DNA of 64,000 nt, taken from contig UCCA01000014.1 of NCBI GenBank assembly GCA_900470805.1, forward strand, positions 82,531 through 146,530. Reading direction: 5' to 3'. A model generated the notes under the pieces. The model had not been told where the DNA came from and did no database searches. It saw only the letters and a list, made by a program, of their open reading frames with translations. The translations under genes were made by a program, and so were the position numbers. Origin of the DNA: Hyphomicrobiales bacterium (GTDB taxonomy: Bacteria > Pseudomonadota > Alphaproteobacteria > Rhizobiales > Rhizobiaceae). Positions within the stretch are counted from its first letter, which is position 1. Each line of letters begins with the position of its first letter. Of this stretch, positions 1-9,227 are shown piece after piece.

Positions 1-171
1 ACCAAGGTGAAGGTCACCAACCGCAACAACGGCCGCAGCGTCGTCGTTCGCATCAACGATCGCGGCCCATTCATCCGCGGCCGGGTTCTCGATCTTTCCC
101 GCGCGGCCGCCAGCAACATTGGCATGGTCAGCAGCGGCACCGCCAAGGTCTGCTACGAAGTGATCAGCTAA
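1..171 (+). CDS. rlpA: RlpA-like septal ring lytic transglycosylase, 3' end only
   Basis: The last 56 residues of a protein that begins before the window. They match the end of a double-psi beta-barrel domain of the RlpA family, with the signature [11 protein letters not shown] followed by [11 protein letters not shown]. In this family the conserved Asp of INDRGP is part of the active site for cleaving peptidoglycan glycan strands. No SPOR domain follows, so the protein ends with the barrel, as is common in rhizobia. The signal peptide and start lie outside the window, so length and export cannot be judged. Confidence 0.8.
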   Translation, partial: TKVKVTNRNNGRSVVVRINDRGPFIRGRVLDLSRAAASNIGMVSSGTAKVCYEVIS

Positions 172-314
172 ACCCTTCGATACGCACCGCTTGCTCTTGC
201 CGCCAATCGCGGATACCACGCGGTTGAGACTTGTGTACCATCTGCTGCGTCTGTCGCGCTTCCTGCGGATCGTTCACAAGCCCGGTTTTTACCCAGGCTA
301 TAGGAGCGTTGTGA

Positions 315-1604
315 ATGCGATTGGGCGGTAGGCTCGAAGGGGCAATTTCGGTTCTGGACGATATCGATGCCCGCAGACGGCCTGTCGCCGATGCTCTCAA
401 GGATTGGGGCCTCGCGCACCGGTTCGCCGGCTCCGGCGATCGCGCCGCAATCGGCAACATCGTGTACGACGCGCTTCGCATGCGGCTTTCACATGCCTGG
501 CTGATGGACGACGACAGCGCATCGGCGATTGCCCATGCCGTCATGTTCCGCCAGTGGGGGTTCACGCCCGAGACGCTTGCCGCCGAGCTTGTCGATGACA
601 AGTTCGCTCCGGCGCCTCTGTCCGAGACAGCACTCTTGGCATTCCAGTCCCGCAATCTCTCCGATGCTCCTTCTCATATCCAGGGCGATATCCCCGAGTG
701 GATCCAGCCGACATTCGAGACGGCCTTTGGCGACACATGGCTCGCCGAAGCTCAGGCTTTGGCCGAACGGCCGACGCTCGACCTCCGCGCCAACATCCTG
801 AAGGCCACCCGCGAAAAGGCCGTCAAGGCGCTCGATCGGTCCGGCGCGCAGGACGCGAAGATCGCGCGATACGGCATCCGGATTGCCGCCGGCGAGGGTG
901 CGTCCCGTCTACCCAACGTGACAGCCGAGCTTTCGTTCCAAAAAGGCTGGTTCGAGGTTCAGGACGAAGGATCACAGATCGTTGCCGATCTGGTGCTGCC
1001 GCAGGAGGGCGACCAGGTTCTCGATTATTGCGCCGGTGGCGGCGGCAAGACGCTGGCGCTTTCGGCCGCGATGCACAACAAGGGCCAGGTTCACGCCTAC
1101 GATGCTGACCGCAAGCGGCTGGCGCCGATCATCGAGCGGCTGAAGCGCGCCGGCACCCGCAATGTCCAGGTGCACGATAATGCCAAGGCACTGCAGAGCC
1201 TCGAAGAGCGTTGCGACAAGGTGCTGGTCGACGCGCCCTGCACCGGCACCGGCACATGGCGCCGCCGCCCCGACACCAAATGGCGCCTGAACGCCAAGAA
1301 CCTCGACGAGCGGACGGCGCAGCAGCAGGATGCGCTGAAGCAAGCGAGCGCCTATGTGCGCCGTGGCGGCGAGCTGATCTACGTGACCTGCTCGGTGTTG
1401 CCGCAGGAAAACGAGGAACAGGTTCGCGCCTTCACCGCGGCCGATCCGGAGTTCGAAATTGCAAGCGCGCTTACCGGCTGGGATCAACTGTTCGGCAAGG
1501 ATAGTCCACGGCCGCGCTCGTCCGACGGCAAGACCGTGACGCTGACGCCCGCTTCCACCGATACCGATGGCTTCTTCTTCTGCCGGATGCAGCGCAAGGG
1601 CTGA
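315..1604 (+). CDS. rsmB: RsmB/NOP-family rRNA (cytosine-5) methyltransferase
   Basis: A 429-residue SAM-dependent methyltransferase predicted to make 5-methylcytosine in rRNA. The C-terminal half holds the family motifs: the SAM-binding loop CAGGGGKT near residue 238, DAPCTGTG near 305 and TCSVLPQENE near 357. The cysteines of DAPC and TCS are the release and catalytic cysteines of this class. The first 200 residues correspond to the RNA-binding/NusB-like part and are weakly conserved. The ATG at 315 has AGGAG eight bases upstream. Whether the target is C967 as in E. coli RsmB is inferred from length and family only. Confidence 0.85.
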   Translation: MRLGGRLEGAISVLDDIDARRRPVADALKDWGLAHRFAGSGDRAAIGNIVYDALRMRLSHAWLMDDDSASAIAHAVMFRQWGFTPETLAAELVDDKFAPAPLSETALLAFQSRNLSDAPSHIQGDIPEWIQPTFETAFGDTWLAEAQALAERPTLDLRANILKATREKAVKALDRSGAQDAKIARYGIRIAAGEGASRLPNVTAELSFQKGWFEVQDEGSQIVADLVLPQEGDQVLDYCAGGGGKTLALSAAMHNKGQVHAYDADRKRLAPIIERLKRAGTRNVQVHDNAKALQSLEERCDKVLVDAPCTGTGTWRRRPDTKWRLNAKNLDERTAQQQDALKQASAYVRRGGELIYVTCSVLPQENEEQVRAFTAADPEFEIASALTGWDQLFGKDSPRPRSSDGKTVTLTPASTDTDGFFFCRMQRKG

Positions 1605-1616
1605 AACGCCTGAACG

Positions 1617-2123
1617 TCAGTGCGGCGCCCGCAGCGGATATTGATGCCGCGGCGGGATCAGGTGATGCAGCACACCGATCGCGATCAGCAAGGCGCTGCC
1701 CAGCCCGACGATCAGAAACAAGGTCGGCCCGCCAAGATGCGAGCCGAACGCCACCAACGGCACGGCGCCGGCCGGCGGATGGGTGACGCGTAAAAGCAGC
1801 ATGCCGGCGATGGTCAGGCCCACCGCGATAGCTGCGACCCACCAGAGACCCGGAAACAGGGACACGGCCAGACCGCCGATCAAGGCGGCGAGGAGATAGC
1901 CGCCAAGCACGTTGGCCGGCTGTGCCAGCGGGCTCTTGGGTTGACCGAAAATCAGCACGGCAGTGGCGCCGAACGGCGCGATCAGCAACGGAATACCCGT
2001 CAGAACCGTCAGCGCGCCGACGGATCCCATGCCAACCATGGCGCCGATACCGGATTTCAGGTGAAGGTGAGCAGCACCTTTCGGTTCGTGCCGATGGGTG
2101 AAATGCTTGATGTGGCGACGCAT
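1617..2123 (-). CDS. HPP family integral membrane protein
   Basis: About 168 residues with four or five hydrophobic segments and the family motif THPPAGAVPL. HPP proteins are small inner-membrane proteins; a plant member has been linked to nitrite transport, but the bacterial role is not settled. A cytoplasmic His-rich head (RRHIKHFTHRHE) precedes the first membrane span. The ATG at 2123 is preferred; a GTG at 2159 would add 12 residues. It ends 12 bases from rsmB, convergent with it. Confidence 0.75.
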   Translation of the reverse strand: MRRHIKHFTHRHEPKGAAHLHLKSGIGAMVGMGSVGALTVLTGIPLLIAPFGATAVLIFGQPKSPLAQPANVLGGYLLAALIGGLAVSLFPGLWWVAAIAVGLTIAGMLLLRVTHPPAGAVPLVAFGSHLGGPTLFLIVGLGSALLIAIGVLHHLIPPRHQYPLRAPH

Positions 2124-2233
2124 AGGCGATCTGTCCGGACAATGTTTGTGCAATTGCACAATTTCCTATCCATTTTCTGCCGATTTTCCAAGCAAATCGA
2201 ATCCGATCCAATGGCTTTCGGCGCATTTCCTTC

Positions 2234-2250
2234 CTTAAAATCATTCCAAA
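2234..2250 (+). promoter_or_regulatory. Candidate Irr box (iron control element), degenerate
   Basis: CTTAAAA-TCA-TTCCAAA matches the rhizobial iron control element TTTAGAA-N3-TTCTAAA at 11 of 14 arm positions. It lies just upstream of a TTGACA -35 hexamer at 2260-2265 and 86 bases before the first imelysin gene. In rhizobia Irr bound upstream of the -35 usually activates under low iron. The site is imperfect, so binding is inferred. Confidence 0.5.
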
Positions 2251-2335
2251 CTAGAGTGTTTGACACAACTTTGCTTTTGCGCGAAGAAATCTTCGCCGGA
2301 CTTCAGACGGAACGTCCGTCACAGGAGAGGATCCC

Positions 2336-3616
2336 ATGAAACTCAACAAGCAATTCTACGCAGCGCTGGCGCTGGCGATCGCCCCAATCGCCGTGTCCGC
2401 CATTCCGGCCCACGCGGCGACGGATGCTGCGGCTGTGGTCAAGCATTACACCGAAATCGCCCACGCCAAGTATGAGGACTCGCTGACGACGGCTAAGGCC
2501 CTCGACGCGGCAATCGACGCGTTCCTGAAGGAGCCGACCGACAAGACGCTGGCTGCCGCCCGCGCCGCATGGGTCAAGGCCCGCGTGCCCTACCAGCAGA
2601 CGGAAGTCTACCGCTTCGGCAACCCGATCGTCGACGATTGGGAAGGCAAGGTGAACGCCTGGCCACTCGACGAAGGCCTGATCGACTATGTCGACGCCTC
2701 CTACGGCACCGAAAGCGACGAGAATTCGCTCTACGTCGCCAACGTCATTGCCAACAAGACCATCAAGATCGACGGCAAGGATGTCGATGCCTCGAAGCTG
2801 ACGCCCGAGTTTCTCTCCGGCACGCTGGCCGAAGCCGGCGGCATCGAAGCCAACGTCGCGACCGGCTACCACGCGATCGAATTCCTGCTCTGGGGCCAGG
2901 ACCTGAACGGCACCGGCCCAGGCGCCGGCAACCGGCCAGCCACCGACTACGACCTCAAGAATTGCACGCACGGCAATTGCGACCGCCGCGCAGAATATCT
3001 GAAGTCCGCGTCGACGCTGCTCGTTTCCGACCTGCAGGAGATGGTCAGCAACTGGACGCCGGATGGCGCCGCCACCAAGAATGTCGAAGCCGATCCGAAG
3101 GCTGGCCTCGTCGCCATCCTCACCGGCATGGGCTCTCTCTCCTACGGCGAACTGGCCGGCGAGCGCATGAAGCTCGGCCTGATCCTGCACGATCCCGAGG
3201 AAGAGCATGATTGCTTCTCCGACAACACCTACAACTCCCACCTCAACGACGCGATCGGCATCGCTGCCGCCTATAGCGGCAACTACACCCGCGTCGACGG
3301 TACGAAGCTGAAGGGTCCGTCGCTGCACGATCTCGTCGCCGCCAAGGACAAGAAGCTCGACAAGGAAATGACCGGCAAGCTCGACACGACGCTGAAGGCC
3401 ATGAACGTCATGGCCAAGCGCGGCCAGAACGTCGAGAAGTATGACCAGATGATCGGCGAAGGCAACAAGAAGGGCAACGCTGTTGTCCAGGCTGCCATCG
3501 ACGGCCTCGTCGACCAGACCAAGTCGGTGCAGCGCGTCATCGCGGCACTTGACCTCGGCACGGTCAAGCTTGAAGGTTCCGACAGCCTGGATAATCCTGG
3601 CGCGGTCTTCAAATAA
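2336..3616 (+). CDS. irpA: Imelysin-family periplasmic iron-regulated protein (IrpA-like)
   Basis: A 426-residue exported protein. Residues 1-27 form a Sec signal peptide ending AHA. The imelysin (M75/ICMP) signature GxHxxE appears as GYHAIEFLLWGQD near residue 176, in a helical-bundle fold thought to bind iron. It is the first of four genes whose families (COG3487, 3488, 3489, 3490) recur together in proteobacteria. A strong AGGAG precedes the ATG. A candidate Irr box upstream suggests iron control. The biochemical role, probably in periplasmic iron uptake or handling, is not established. Confidence 0.85.
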   Translation: MKLNKQFYAALALAIAPIAVSAIPAHAATDAAAVVKHYTEIAHAKYEDSLTTAKALDAAIDAFLKEPTDKTLAAARAAWVKARVPYQQTEVYRFGNPIVDDWEGKVNAWPLDEGLIDYVDASYGTESDENSLYVANVIANKTIKIDGKDVDASKLTPEFLSGTLAEAGGIEANVATGYHAIEFLLWGQDLNGTGPGAGNRPATDYDLKNCTHGNCDRRAEYLKSASTLLVSDLQEMVSNWTPDGAATKNVEADPKAGLVAILTGMGSLSYGELAGERMKLGLILHDPEEEHDCFSDNTYNSHLNDAIGIAAAYSGNYTRVDGTKLKGPSLHDLVAAKDKKLDKEMTGKLDTTLKAMNVMAKRGQNVEKYDQMIGEGNKKGNAVVQAAIDGLVDQTKSVQRVIAALDLGTVKLEGSDSLDNPGAVFK

Positions 3617-3626
3617 GTTGAAAAGG

Positions 3627-3652
3627 CGGGCCGCTTCGCACGAGGCGGCCCG
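3627..3652 (+). promoter_or_regulatory. Intercistronic hairpin after irpA
   Basis: CGGGCCGC (3627-3634) and GCGGCCCG (3645-3652) form a perfect 8-bp stem with a 10-base loop in the 45-base gap between the first two genes of the operon. No T-run follows, so it is not a standard terminator. It may protect the irpA message or reduce read-through, giving more of the first product than of the next three. Confidence 0.55.
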
Positions 3653-3661
3653 AACTCTGAC

Positions 3662-5200
3662 ATGTTGCCTTTCCCGGCCCGTCGTCTTCTGCTGAGCGCA
3701 GCTGCCTGCGCCACGATCGCCGGTTTTTCCGCCGCCCTCGCGGCCAATCTCGATCTCCCGACCAAGCGCACCGACCTGACGGAGGCCGACGCCAAACGCG
3801 TGGCCGACGTGACGCGGCCGACCACAGATTTTTCCAAGGCCGAGCAGTACGAGGCGATGCAGGCGGGCGGCGCGACGTCGATCGATCCTGTCACGCAGGA
3901 TTCGTTCTCGCATATCTCGGCGACCATCCCGTTCGAAGAGGAGCAGCCGTTCCGGCTCGGAAACGCGCTGTTCAAGAAGCTCTGGGTGTCCGCGCCCTCC
4001 TCGACGCAGGCCTCCGATGGGCTCGGACCGCTGTTCAACGCGCGCTCGTGCATGAGCTGTCACGTCAACGACGGGCGCGGCAAGCCGCCGGAAGGCGGGG
4101 TCAGCGCCACGTCGATGTTCCTGCGCCTGTCGCGGCCGGCGGCGACGCCCGAGGAGCAGCGCGCAATAGCAAGCGCCGAGATCGTCAATTTCCCCGATCC
4201 CATCTACGGCCACCAGCTGCAGGATCTCGCCGTGCCCGGCCTGCCCTCCGAGGGGAAGATGGCGATCCGCTACAGCGAGGAGCCGGTGACGCTTGCCGGC
4301 GGCGAGATCGTTTCGCTGCGACGTCCGACTTACGCCGTCACCAATCCCGGCTACGGGCCGCTCGATCCGACCACGACGCTGTCGCCACGCGTAGCGCCAG
4401 CGATGATCGGGCTGGGGCTGATCGAGGCCATTCCGGAAGCCGATATCCTTGCCCATGCCGATCCAGAGGACCGGGATGGCGACGGCATTCGCGGCCACGC
4501 GCAGATCGTGCGCGACCACCGAACCGGAAAGATCGCGCTTGGCCGCTTCGGCTGGAAGGCGCAGAATTCAAGCGTGCGCGACCAGACCGCCGATGCCTTT
4601 TCCAACGATATCGGCATCTCCACGCCCGACCGGCCGGATGCGCATGGCGACTGCACGGCGGCCGAGACCAAATGCCAGGCAATGCCAACCGGCGTGCAGA
4701 AGCGTCTCGGAAACGAGGAAGCGCCGGGGCCTATTCTCGACCTCGTGACCTTCTACTCCGCAAACCTCGCCGTACCGGCGCGGCGCAAGGCGAGCTTTCC
4801 CGAAACGCTCAAGGGCAAGGAGATACTCTACGAGAGCGGCTGCACCGCCTGCCACGTGCCGAAGTTCGTCACCCGCCGCGACAGCCTCGACAAGGCGCAG
4901 TCCTTCCAGCTGATCTGGCCCTATTCCGACTTCCTGCTGCACGACATGGGCGAAGGGCTGGCCGACGGACAACAGGTGGGACTTGCAAGCGGACGTGAAT
5001 GGCGCACGCCGCCGCTATGGGGTATAGGTCTGACGAAGACCGTCAGCGGACACAGCTTCTTCCTTCACGACGGCCGTGCCAGAAACCTCACCGAGGCCAT
5101 TCTCTGGCATGGCGGCGAGGCGCAGAAGGCGCGTGACGCGTTTGCATCCCTGCCCGAGGGTAACAGGCAGGCACTGATTACATTTCTGGAGTCTCTTTGA
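3662..5200 (+). CDS. Di-haem oxidoreductase (DUF1111, thiol oxidoreductase family)
   Basis: A 512-residue periplasmic c-type cytochrome. An N-terminal signal segment of about 28 residues ends in ALAA. Two CxxCH haem-attachment motifs are present, CMSCH at residues 130-134 and CTACH at 394-398, as in the COG3488 family related to di-haem peroxidases. In the imelysin operon it presumably changes the redox state of iron or of a metal-binding partner; that role is inferred from context. The stop overlaps the next start by one base (TGATG), so the two genes are translationally coupled. Confidence 0.85.
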   Translation: MLPFPARRLLLSAAACATIAGFSAALAANLDLPTKRTDLTEADAKRVADVTRPTTDFSKAEQYEAMQAGGATSIDPVTQDSFSHISATIPFEEEQPFRLGNALFKKLWVSAPSSTQASDGLGPLFNARSCMSCHVNDGRGKPPEGGVSATSMFLRLSRPAATPEEQRAIASAEIVNFPDPIYGHQLQDLAVPGLPSEGKMAIRYSEEPVTLAGGEIVSLRRPTYAVTNPGYGPLDPTTTLSPRVAPAMIGLGLIEAIPEADILAHADPEDRDGDGIRGHAQIVRDHRTGKIALGRFGWKAQNSSVRDQTADAFSNDIGISTPDRPDAHGDCTAAETKCQAMPTGVQKRLGNEEAPGPILDLVTFYSANLAVPARRKASFPETLKGKEILYESGCTACHVPKFVTRRDSLDKAQSFQLIWPYSDFLLHDMGEGLADGQQVGLASGREWRTPPLWGIGLTKTVSGHSFFLHDGRARNLTEAILWHGGEAQKARDAFASLPEGNRQALITFLESL

Positions 5201-6363
5201 TGCGCCTTTGGCAACCTCTCGTTCTCTCGCTCGCTCTTGCCTCCTCTGCCCTTGCCCAGACGACCCCTGCCCCGGCTGCTCCTTCCAAGACTGCTCCGGC
5301 CCAGACTGCCCCCGCCGCTCCTGCCCAGGCCGGCACACCGCAGGCGGGACTGAACGAGGATGCCGTTCCGGCGGTCATGCAGCGCGCCGTCGACGAGGTG
5401 ATCCGGCCCGGCTACCGCAATGCGCAGCAGGCGGCGGCGCGGCTGACGACGGCGATGAAGGATCTGTGCGAGGGCGGCACGCCGCAGAGTCTCGACAAGG
5501 CGAAATCGGCCTTCGACGACGTGATCCGCTACTGGTCGGCGATCGAGATGGTGCAAGTCGGGCCTGTGATCCAGGACAATCTTTTTGAACACGTGCTGTT
5601 CTACCCCGACCGCAAGGGCGTTGGCCTCCGGCAGGTGCAGACGCTGATCGCCAAGGGCGATCCGAAGGACACCACCGTCGATGCGATCGCCGCCAAGAGC
5701 GTGGCGCTGCAAGGGCTGACGGCGCTCGAATACGTGCTCTACGGTTCCGGCTCCGAGGATCTGACGGCGCAGAAGAATAGCTTCCGCTGCCAGTACGGCG
5801 CAGCCGTTGCCGGCAACATCCAGCGCGAAGTTAGCGAAGTCGTTGCCGCCTGGGAAAAGCCGGATGGCATTCAGGGCAGCTGGAAGCATCCGGGCCTGCA
5901 AAGCCCCGACTTCATGGACAACAAGGAAGCCGTGACCGCGCTGCTCGGCATTCTCGTGCACGGCGCCGAGAATGTTCGCGACCAGCGGCTCGAGCAGTTC
6001 TACAAGGGCAAGGATTCGACGCCGCGGCCGCGGATGGCGATCTACTGGCGTTCGAAGAACACCTGGAAGTCGATGACATCAAATATCGAGGGCCTGCGCA
6101 CGCTGTGGCAGAAGGCCAACATGGCCGACCTCCTGCCTGCCGACAAGAAGCCGGTGGCTGACGAGATCGATGCCAGGTTCAAGGCCCTGCTGGACACCGT
6201 TCCGAAGCTCAACCCCGACATCGATGCCGCCACAGGCGCGGCCGAGAAGGCCAAGCTCGACCAGCTGTTGGTCGATACGCGCGACTTGGTGACCACGATC
6301 AGCGACGAATACGGCGCGGCAATCGGCCTTTCGGCTGGCTTCTCCTTTTCCGACGGCGACTGA
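5200..6363 (+). CDS. Second imelysin-family periplasmic protein
   Basis: A 387-residue secreted protein of the COG3489 type. Residues 1-19 are a signal peptide ending ALA, followed by a Pro/Ala/Thr-rich linker to about residue 48 and then the helical imelysin domain. The ATG at 5200 shares its A with the stop of the di-haem gene. The conserved GxHxxE of the first imelysin is replaced by a more divergent LTALEYVLYG segment, which fits this second subfamily. It is probably a partner of the first imelysin in periplasmic metal handling. Confidence 0.8.
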   Translation: MRLWQPLVLSLALASSALAQTTPAPAAPSKTAPAQTAPAAPAQAGTPQAGLNEDAVPAVMQRAVDEVIRPGYRNAQQAAARLTTAMKDLCEGGTPQSLDKAKSAFDDVIRYWSAIEMVQVGPVIQDNLFEHVLFYPDRKGVGLRQVQTLIAKGDPKDTTVDAIAAKSVALQGLTALEYVLYGSGSEDLTAQKNSFRCQYGAAVAGNIQREVSEVVAAWEKPDGIQGSWKHPGLQSPDFMDNKEAVTALLGILVHGAENVRDQRLEQFYKGKDSTPRPRMAIYWRSKNTWKSMTSNIEGLRTLWQKANMADLLPADKKPVADEIDARFKALLDTVPKLNPDIDAATGAAEKAKLDQLLVDTRDLVTTISDEYGAAIGLSAGFSFSDGD

Positions 6364-6367
6364 TCCG

Positions 6368-7465
6368 ATGATCAGGAGTGCCGCGATCGACCGGCGCAGT
6401 TTCATCAAGGCGGCCGGCCTGACGTTTCTGGCCGGCCTTCCCCCGCGCGCGCTGATGGCGCTTGAGCGGGCCGACGCGGTCTACGCCTCCGGCCTCAGGC
6501 AGGCGAACGGCGACTATGCCGTGGCAACGGTGACCGAGCGCGGCGAGATCGTCGACCAGGTGGCGTTGCCGGCGCGCTCGCACGGCATGGCCTTCAGCCC
6601 GGCAACCGGGAAGACCGTCGCCTTCGCGCGACGGCCCGGCACCTATGCTGTGATTTTCGATCCGCACGGCAAGGCGGAGCCGATCGTCATCACCGCCGCC
6701 GACAACAGGCACTTCTACGGCCACGGCGCGTTTTCGCCCGACGGCCGCATCCTCTATGCCAGCGAGAACGACTTCGACGCCAATCGCGGCATGATCGGCC
6801 TCTATGACGCCACCAACCGGTTCGCGCGCATCGGCGAGTTCGAGACCTTCGGCGTCGGGCCGCACGACATGACCGTTTCCGACGACGGCAGGATGTTGAT
6901 CGTTGCCAATGGCGGCATCGAAACGCATCCGGATTTCGGCCGCACCAAGCTCAACCTGACCAGCATGCAGCCATCGCTGACATTGATCGATGCCGCCACC
7001 GGGGCGCTGATCGAGAAGCACGCGCTGCCGGCCCAATGGGCGCAGGTCTCGACCCGGCATGTCGATATGGACGACAGCGGCCGCATCTGGTTTGCCTGCC
7101 AGTACGAGGGCCACCGCAACGACCTGCCGCCGCTCGTCGGTTCCTTCGCGCGCGGCGAGGATATCCGCTTCGTCGACCTGCCGGAGGAGACGACGCGGCG
7201 GCTGGCCAACTATGTCGGCGCCATCGCCGTCAACCGCCGCGACGGGCTGGTCGGCGTGACCTCGCCGAAGGGCGGGGCGTCGGTGACGATCGATGCCAGG
7301 ACCGGCCGGGTGCTGCGCGAAGAGATCGTGCCTGATGCCGCCGGCATCGCGCCGGCCCGATCGGGCTTCGCGGTGTCGTCCTATGACGGCGATTTTCTCG
7401 GGGCGCACAGCAATGTCGCCTGGGATCAGCACATCATAAGGATCGCGCCGTCACGACGCGTGTGA
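6368..7465 (+). CDS. DUF1513 beta-propeller-like protein with Tat signal
   Basis: A 365-residue protein of the COG3490 type, last of the imelysin operon, four bases after the previous stop. The N-terminus carries a twin-arginine motif (DRRSFIKAAG) followed by a hydrophobic stretch, so export in folded form is likely. The body has repeated blade-like segments such as HGAFSPDGRILYASEND and GPHDMTVSDDGRML, typical of a seven-bladed propeller. Function is unknown. Export by Tat beside a di-haem protein suggests a folded or cofactor-bearing component. Its last 15 bases overlap the convergent DUF2252 gene. Confidence 0.8.
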   Translation: MIRSAAIDRRSFIKAAGLTFLAGLPPRALMALERADAVYASGLRQANGDYAVATVTERGEIVDQVALPARSHGMAFSPATGKTVAFARRPGTYAVIFDPHGKAEPIVITAADNRHFYGHGAFSPDGRILYASENDFDANRGMIGLYDATNRFARIGEFETFGVGPHDMTVSDDGRMLIVANGGIETHPDFGRTKLNLTSMQPSLTLIDAATGALIEKHALPAQWAQVSTRHVDMDDSGRIWFACQYEGHRNDLPPLVGSFARGEDIRFVDLPEETTRRLANYVGAIAVNRRDGLVGVTSPKGGASVTIDARTGRVLREEIVPDAAGIAPARSGFAVSSYDGDFLGAHSNVAWDQHIIRIAPSRRV

Positions 7466-8527
7466 CCAGGTTTTCTGCTCCGCGCCGATCATCGTCGCCA
7501 CCGCCTTCGCCGCATCCGTGAGCCAACCCGGCTTGCGCGCGCCGAGATCCTTGGTGATCGCCGCGCCGGAGGCCGGGTCATTGGCGTGGCAATTGCCGAT
7601 CTCGAAGCCCATCAGGTCGAGCATGTCGGGCGACAGCAGCAGATCCGGATTGCGATCGATCTCGATCTTGGTGCTGCTCGGCGACAGGCGCCGGACCAGC
7701 ACGGCGCCGACCAGCCGGTAATGCGGATCGGGCGAGCGCATGCGGCCGGCGGCGATCTCCGTGGCATGGATGGCGCGATCGCCTGTGGCATGGGCGAGCG
7801 ACCATGCCGATTGCAGCATGGCCTTCGCCTCGCGCAGCACCGGGCCGCCCTGCCAGTCGGTATAGGCGATGAAACGCGGGCGGCCGAGGCTACCGGTGCC
7901 GGCGGCACGCGGCTTGGGGACATAGGCGGCGCAGTTTGCGGGCAGCGATGCCGCAAGCGCTTGCGCATAGGCGGCTGGCGCCGGTTTGCTGGGGACCGGC
8001 AGCGCCGCAAACTTCTCCCAGAAATCGCGGCGTTCGCTGTCCGGCAAGGTCAGCGCCTTTCGTAGCCACTTATGGTCTCGCTCGAGGACAACGGGCATCG
8101 GCGTCCTGATGCCTCTATCATAGCCGGTGAGGACCGATGTCGCGATGGCCTGCGCCGACGGACCGCCGGCGCCGACCGCCAACAGCGCGCTCGCCACCAG
8201 CCGGACAAGATCGAGCGCATAGGGCATGACGGCGGCATCGTCGAAATCGTTGGCGCCCCAGACAAGCCGCCCCTCGACATCGCGCCAGGTGCCGAAATTC
8301 TCCAGATGCGTGTCGCCGATCGCCAGAACGGTCGGGGCGGATACGAGATCGGGGCAGATGTCGAGGACGGTTTCGGCGAAGCGCCAATAGGTGGCGCGCA
8401 GGAAAGCGAAGCTGCTCGAGCGCATCTTCATGTGCTTGCGCAGGAGATCGTCCTCGACGAGATCGCTGCCGAGCTGGCCGCGAAGCCAGCTCTCGTATGA
8501 CTGTGAAGACTGGATGATGTTTGCCAT
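7451..8527 (-). CDS. DUF2252 family protein (kinase-like fold)
   Basis: A 358-residue soluble protein. The motifs GDTHLENFGTW and NDFDDA are the hallmarks of DUF2252 and resemble the catalytic and metal-binding loops of aminoglycoside-phosphotransferase-like kinases. No substrate is known. The ATG at 8527 (MANIIQ) is chosen because the upstream extension to 8584 is unconserved-looking and basic. It faces the imelysin operon and overlaps its last gene by 15 bases. Confidence 0.75.
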   Translation of the reverse strand: MANIIQSSQSYESWLRGQLGSDLVEDDLLRKHMKMRSSSFAFLRATYWRFAETVLDICPDLVSAPTVLAIGDTHLENFGTWRDVEGRLVWGANDFDDAAVMPYALDLVRLVASALLAVGAGGPSAQAIATSVLTGYDRGIRTPMPVVLERDHKWLRKALTLPDSERRDFWEKFAALPVPSKPAPAAYAQALAASLPANCAAYVPKPRAAGTGSLGRPRFIAYTDWQGGPVLREAKAMLQSAWSLAHATGDRAIHATEIAAGRMRSPDPHYRLVGAVLVRRLSPSSTKIEIDRNPDLLLSPDMLDLMGFEIGNCHANDPASGAAITKDLGARKPGWLTDAAKAVATMIGAEQKTWSHAS

Positions 8528-8662
8528 GGCGCGCCGGTCCGATGTCTGCTTCGTCAAGCATAGGCGGATCGCCGCAGGCGGCAATCGCGATCAAGGCGCG
8601 GCAGGTTAAATCGCGGTAAGGTGGCTCTGGCGGGCAAAGCGGCGATGCCCTATCTCCGTCGC

Positions 8663-9115
8663 ATGAACAGAGCCCTGACCTACATCGTCTTCATTGCCAT
8701 CGCGCTCGGCGGCGGTCTCGCCATCGGCATCAACAATCTTCCCGGCGAGTGGTACCAGTCGCTGGCCAAACCGCCGTTCAACCCGCCGAACTGGGTGTTC
8801 GGACCGGCCTGGACGATCCTCTACGTGCTGATCGGCATATCAGGCGCCCGGACCTGGCTGCGCGGTCATCTCTCGGTCGGCATGCTGATCTGGGCCGGGC
8901 AGATGGTGGTGAACTTCCTCTGGTCGCCGTTCTTCTTCGGCCTGCAGATGCCGCCGGTGGCGCTTGTCATCATCCTCATCCTGCTGGCGCTGATCCTCGC
9001 CTTCATCGGCAACCGCTGGAAGGCCGACCGCGTGGCGGCGCTGCTGTTCCTGCCCTATCTCGCCTGGGTGTCGTTCGCGACACTGCTCAACGGCTCCATC
9101 GTCTATCTGAATTGA
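8663..9115 (+). CDS. tspO: TspO/MBR family tryptophan-rich sensory protein
   Basis: A 150-residue membrane protein with five predicted spans. The family signature WYQSLAKPPFNPPNWVFGPAW lies after the first span, and the last span carries PYLAWVSFATLLNGSI. TspO binds porphyrins and cholesterol-like ligands and modulates tetrapyrrole export or stress responses in alphaproteobacteria. The ATG at 8663 (MNRALTY) gives the usual family length; in-frame starts at 8621 (GTG) and 8645 are possible. Confidence 0.9.
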   Translation: MNRALTYIVFIAIALGGGLAIGINNLPGEWYQSLAKPPFNPPNWVFGPAWTILYVLIGISGARTWLRGHLSVGMLIWAGQMVVNFLWSPFFFGLQMPPVALVIILILLALILAFIGNRWKADRVAALLFLPYLAWVSFATLLNGSIVYLN

Positions 9116-9227
9116 GGACCGGCGGAGGGGCTGCCGCGCCGGGATGGAATCGTACCCGATAGCCGTCACTTGCGCTTGTCTGGCGCGGCGCAGCATGGCA
9201 CTTTCGCGCTCGCACGGGGGCAGACAT

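Noticed and set aside
2303..4519. Very long open frame (738 codons) on the minus strand across the imelysin and di-haem genes
   Set aside because: It is antisense to two well-supported exported proteins with signal peptide and haem motifs. Its own translation is low in complexity, rich in Arg, Gly and Val, and shows no domain.
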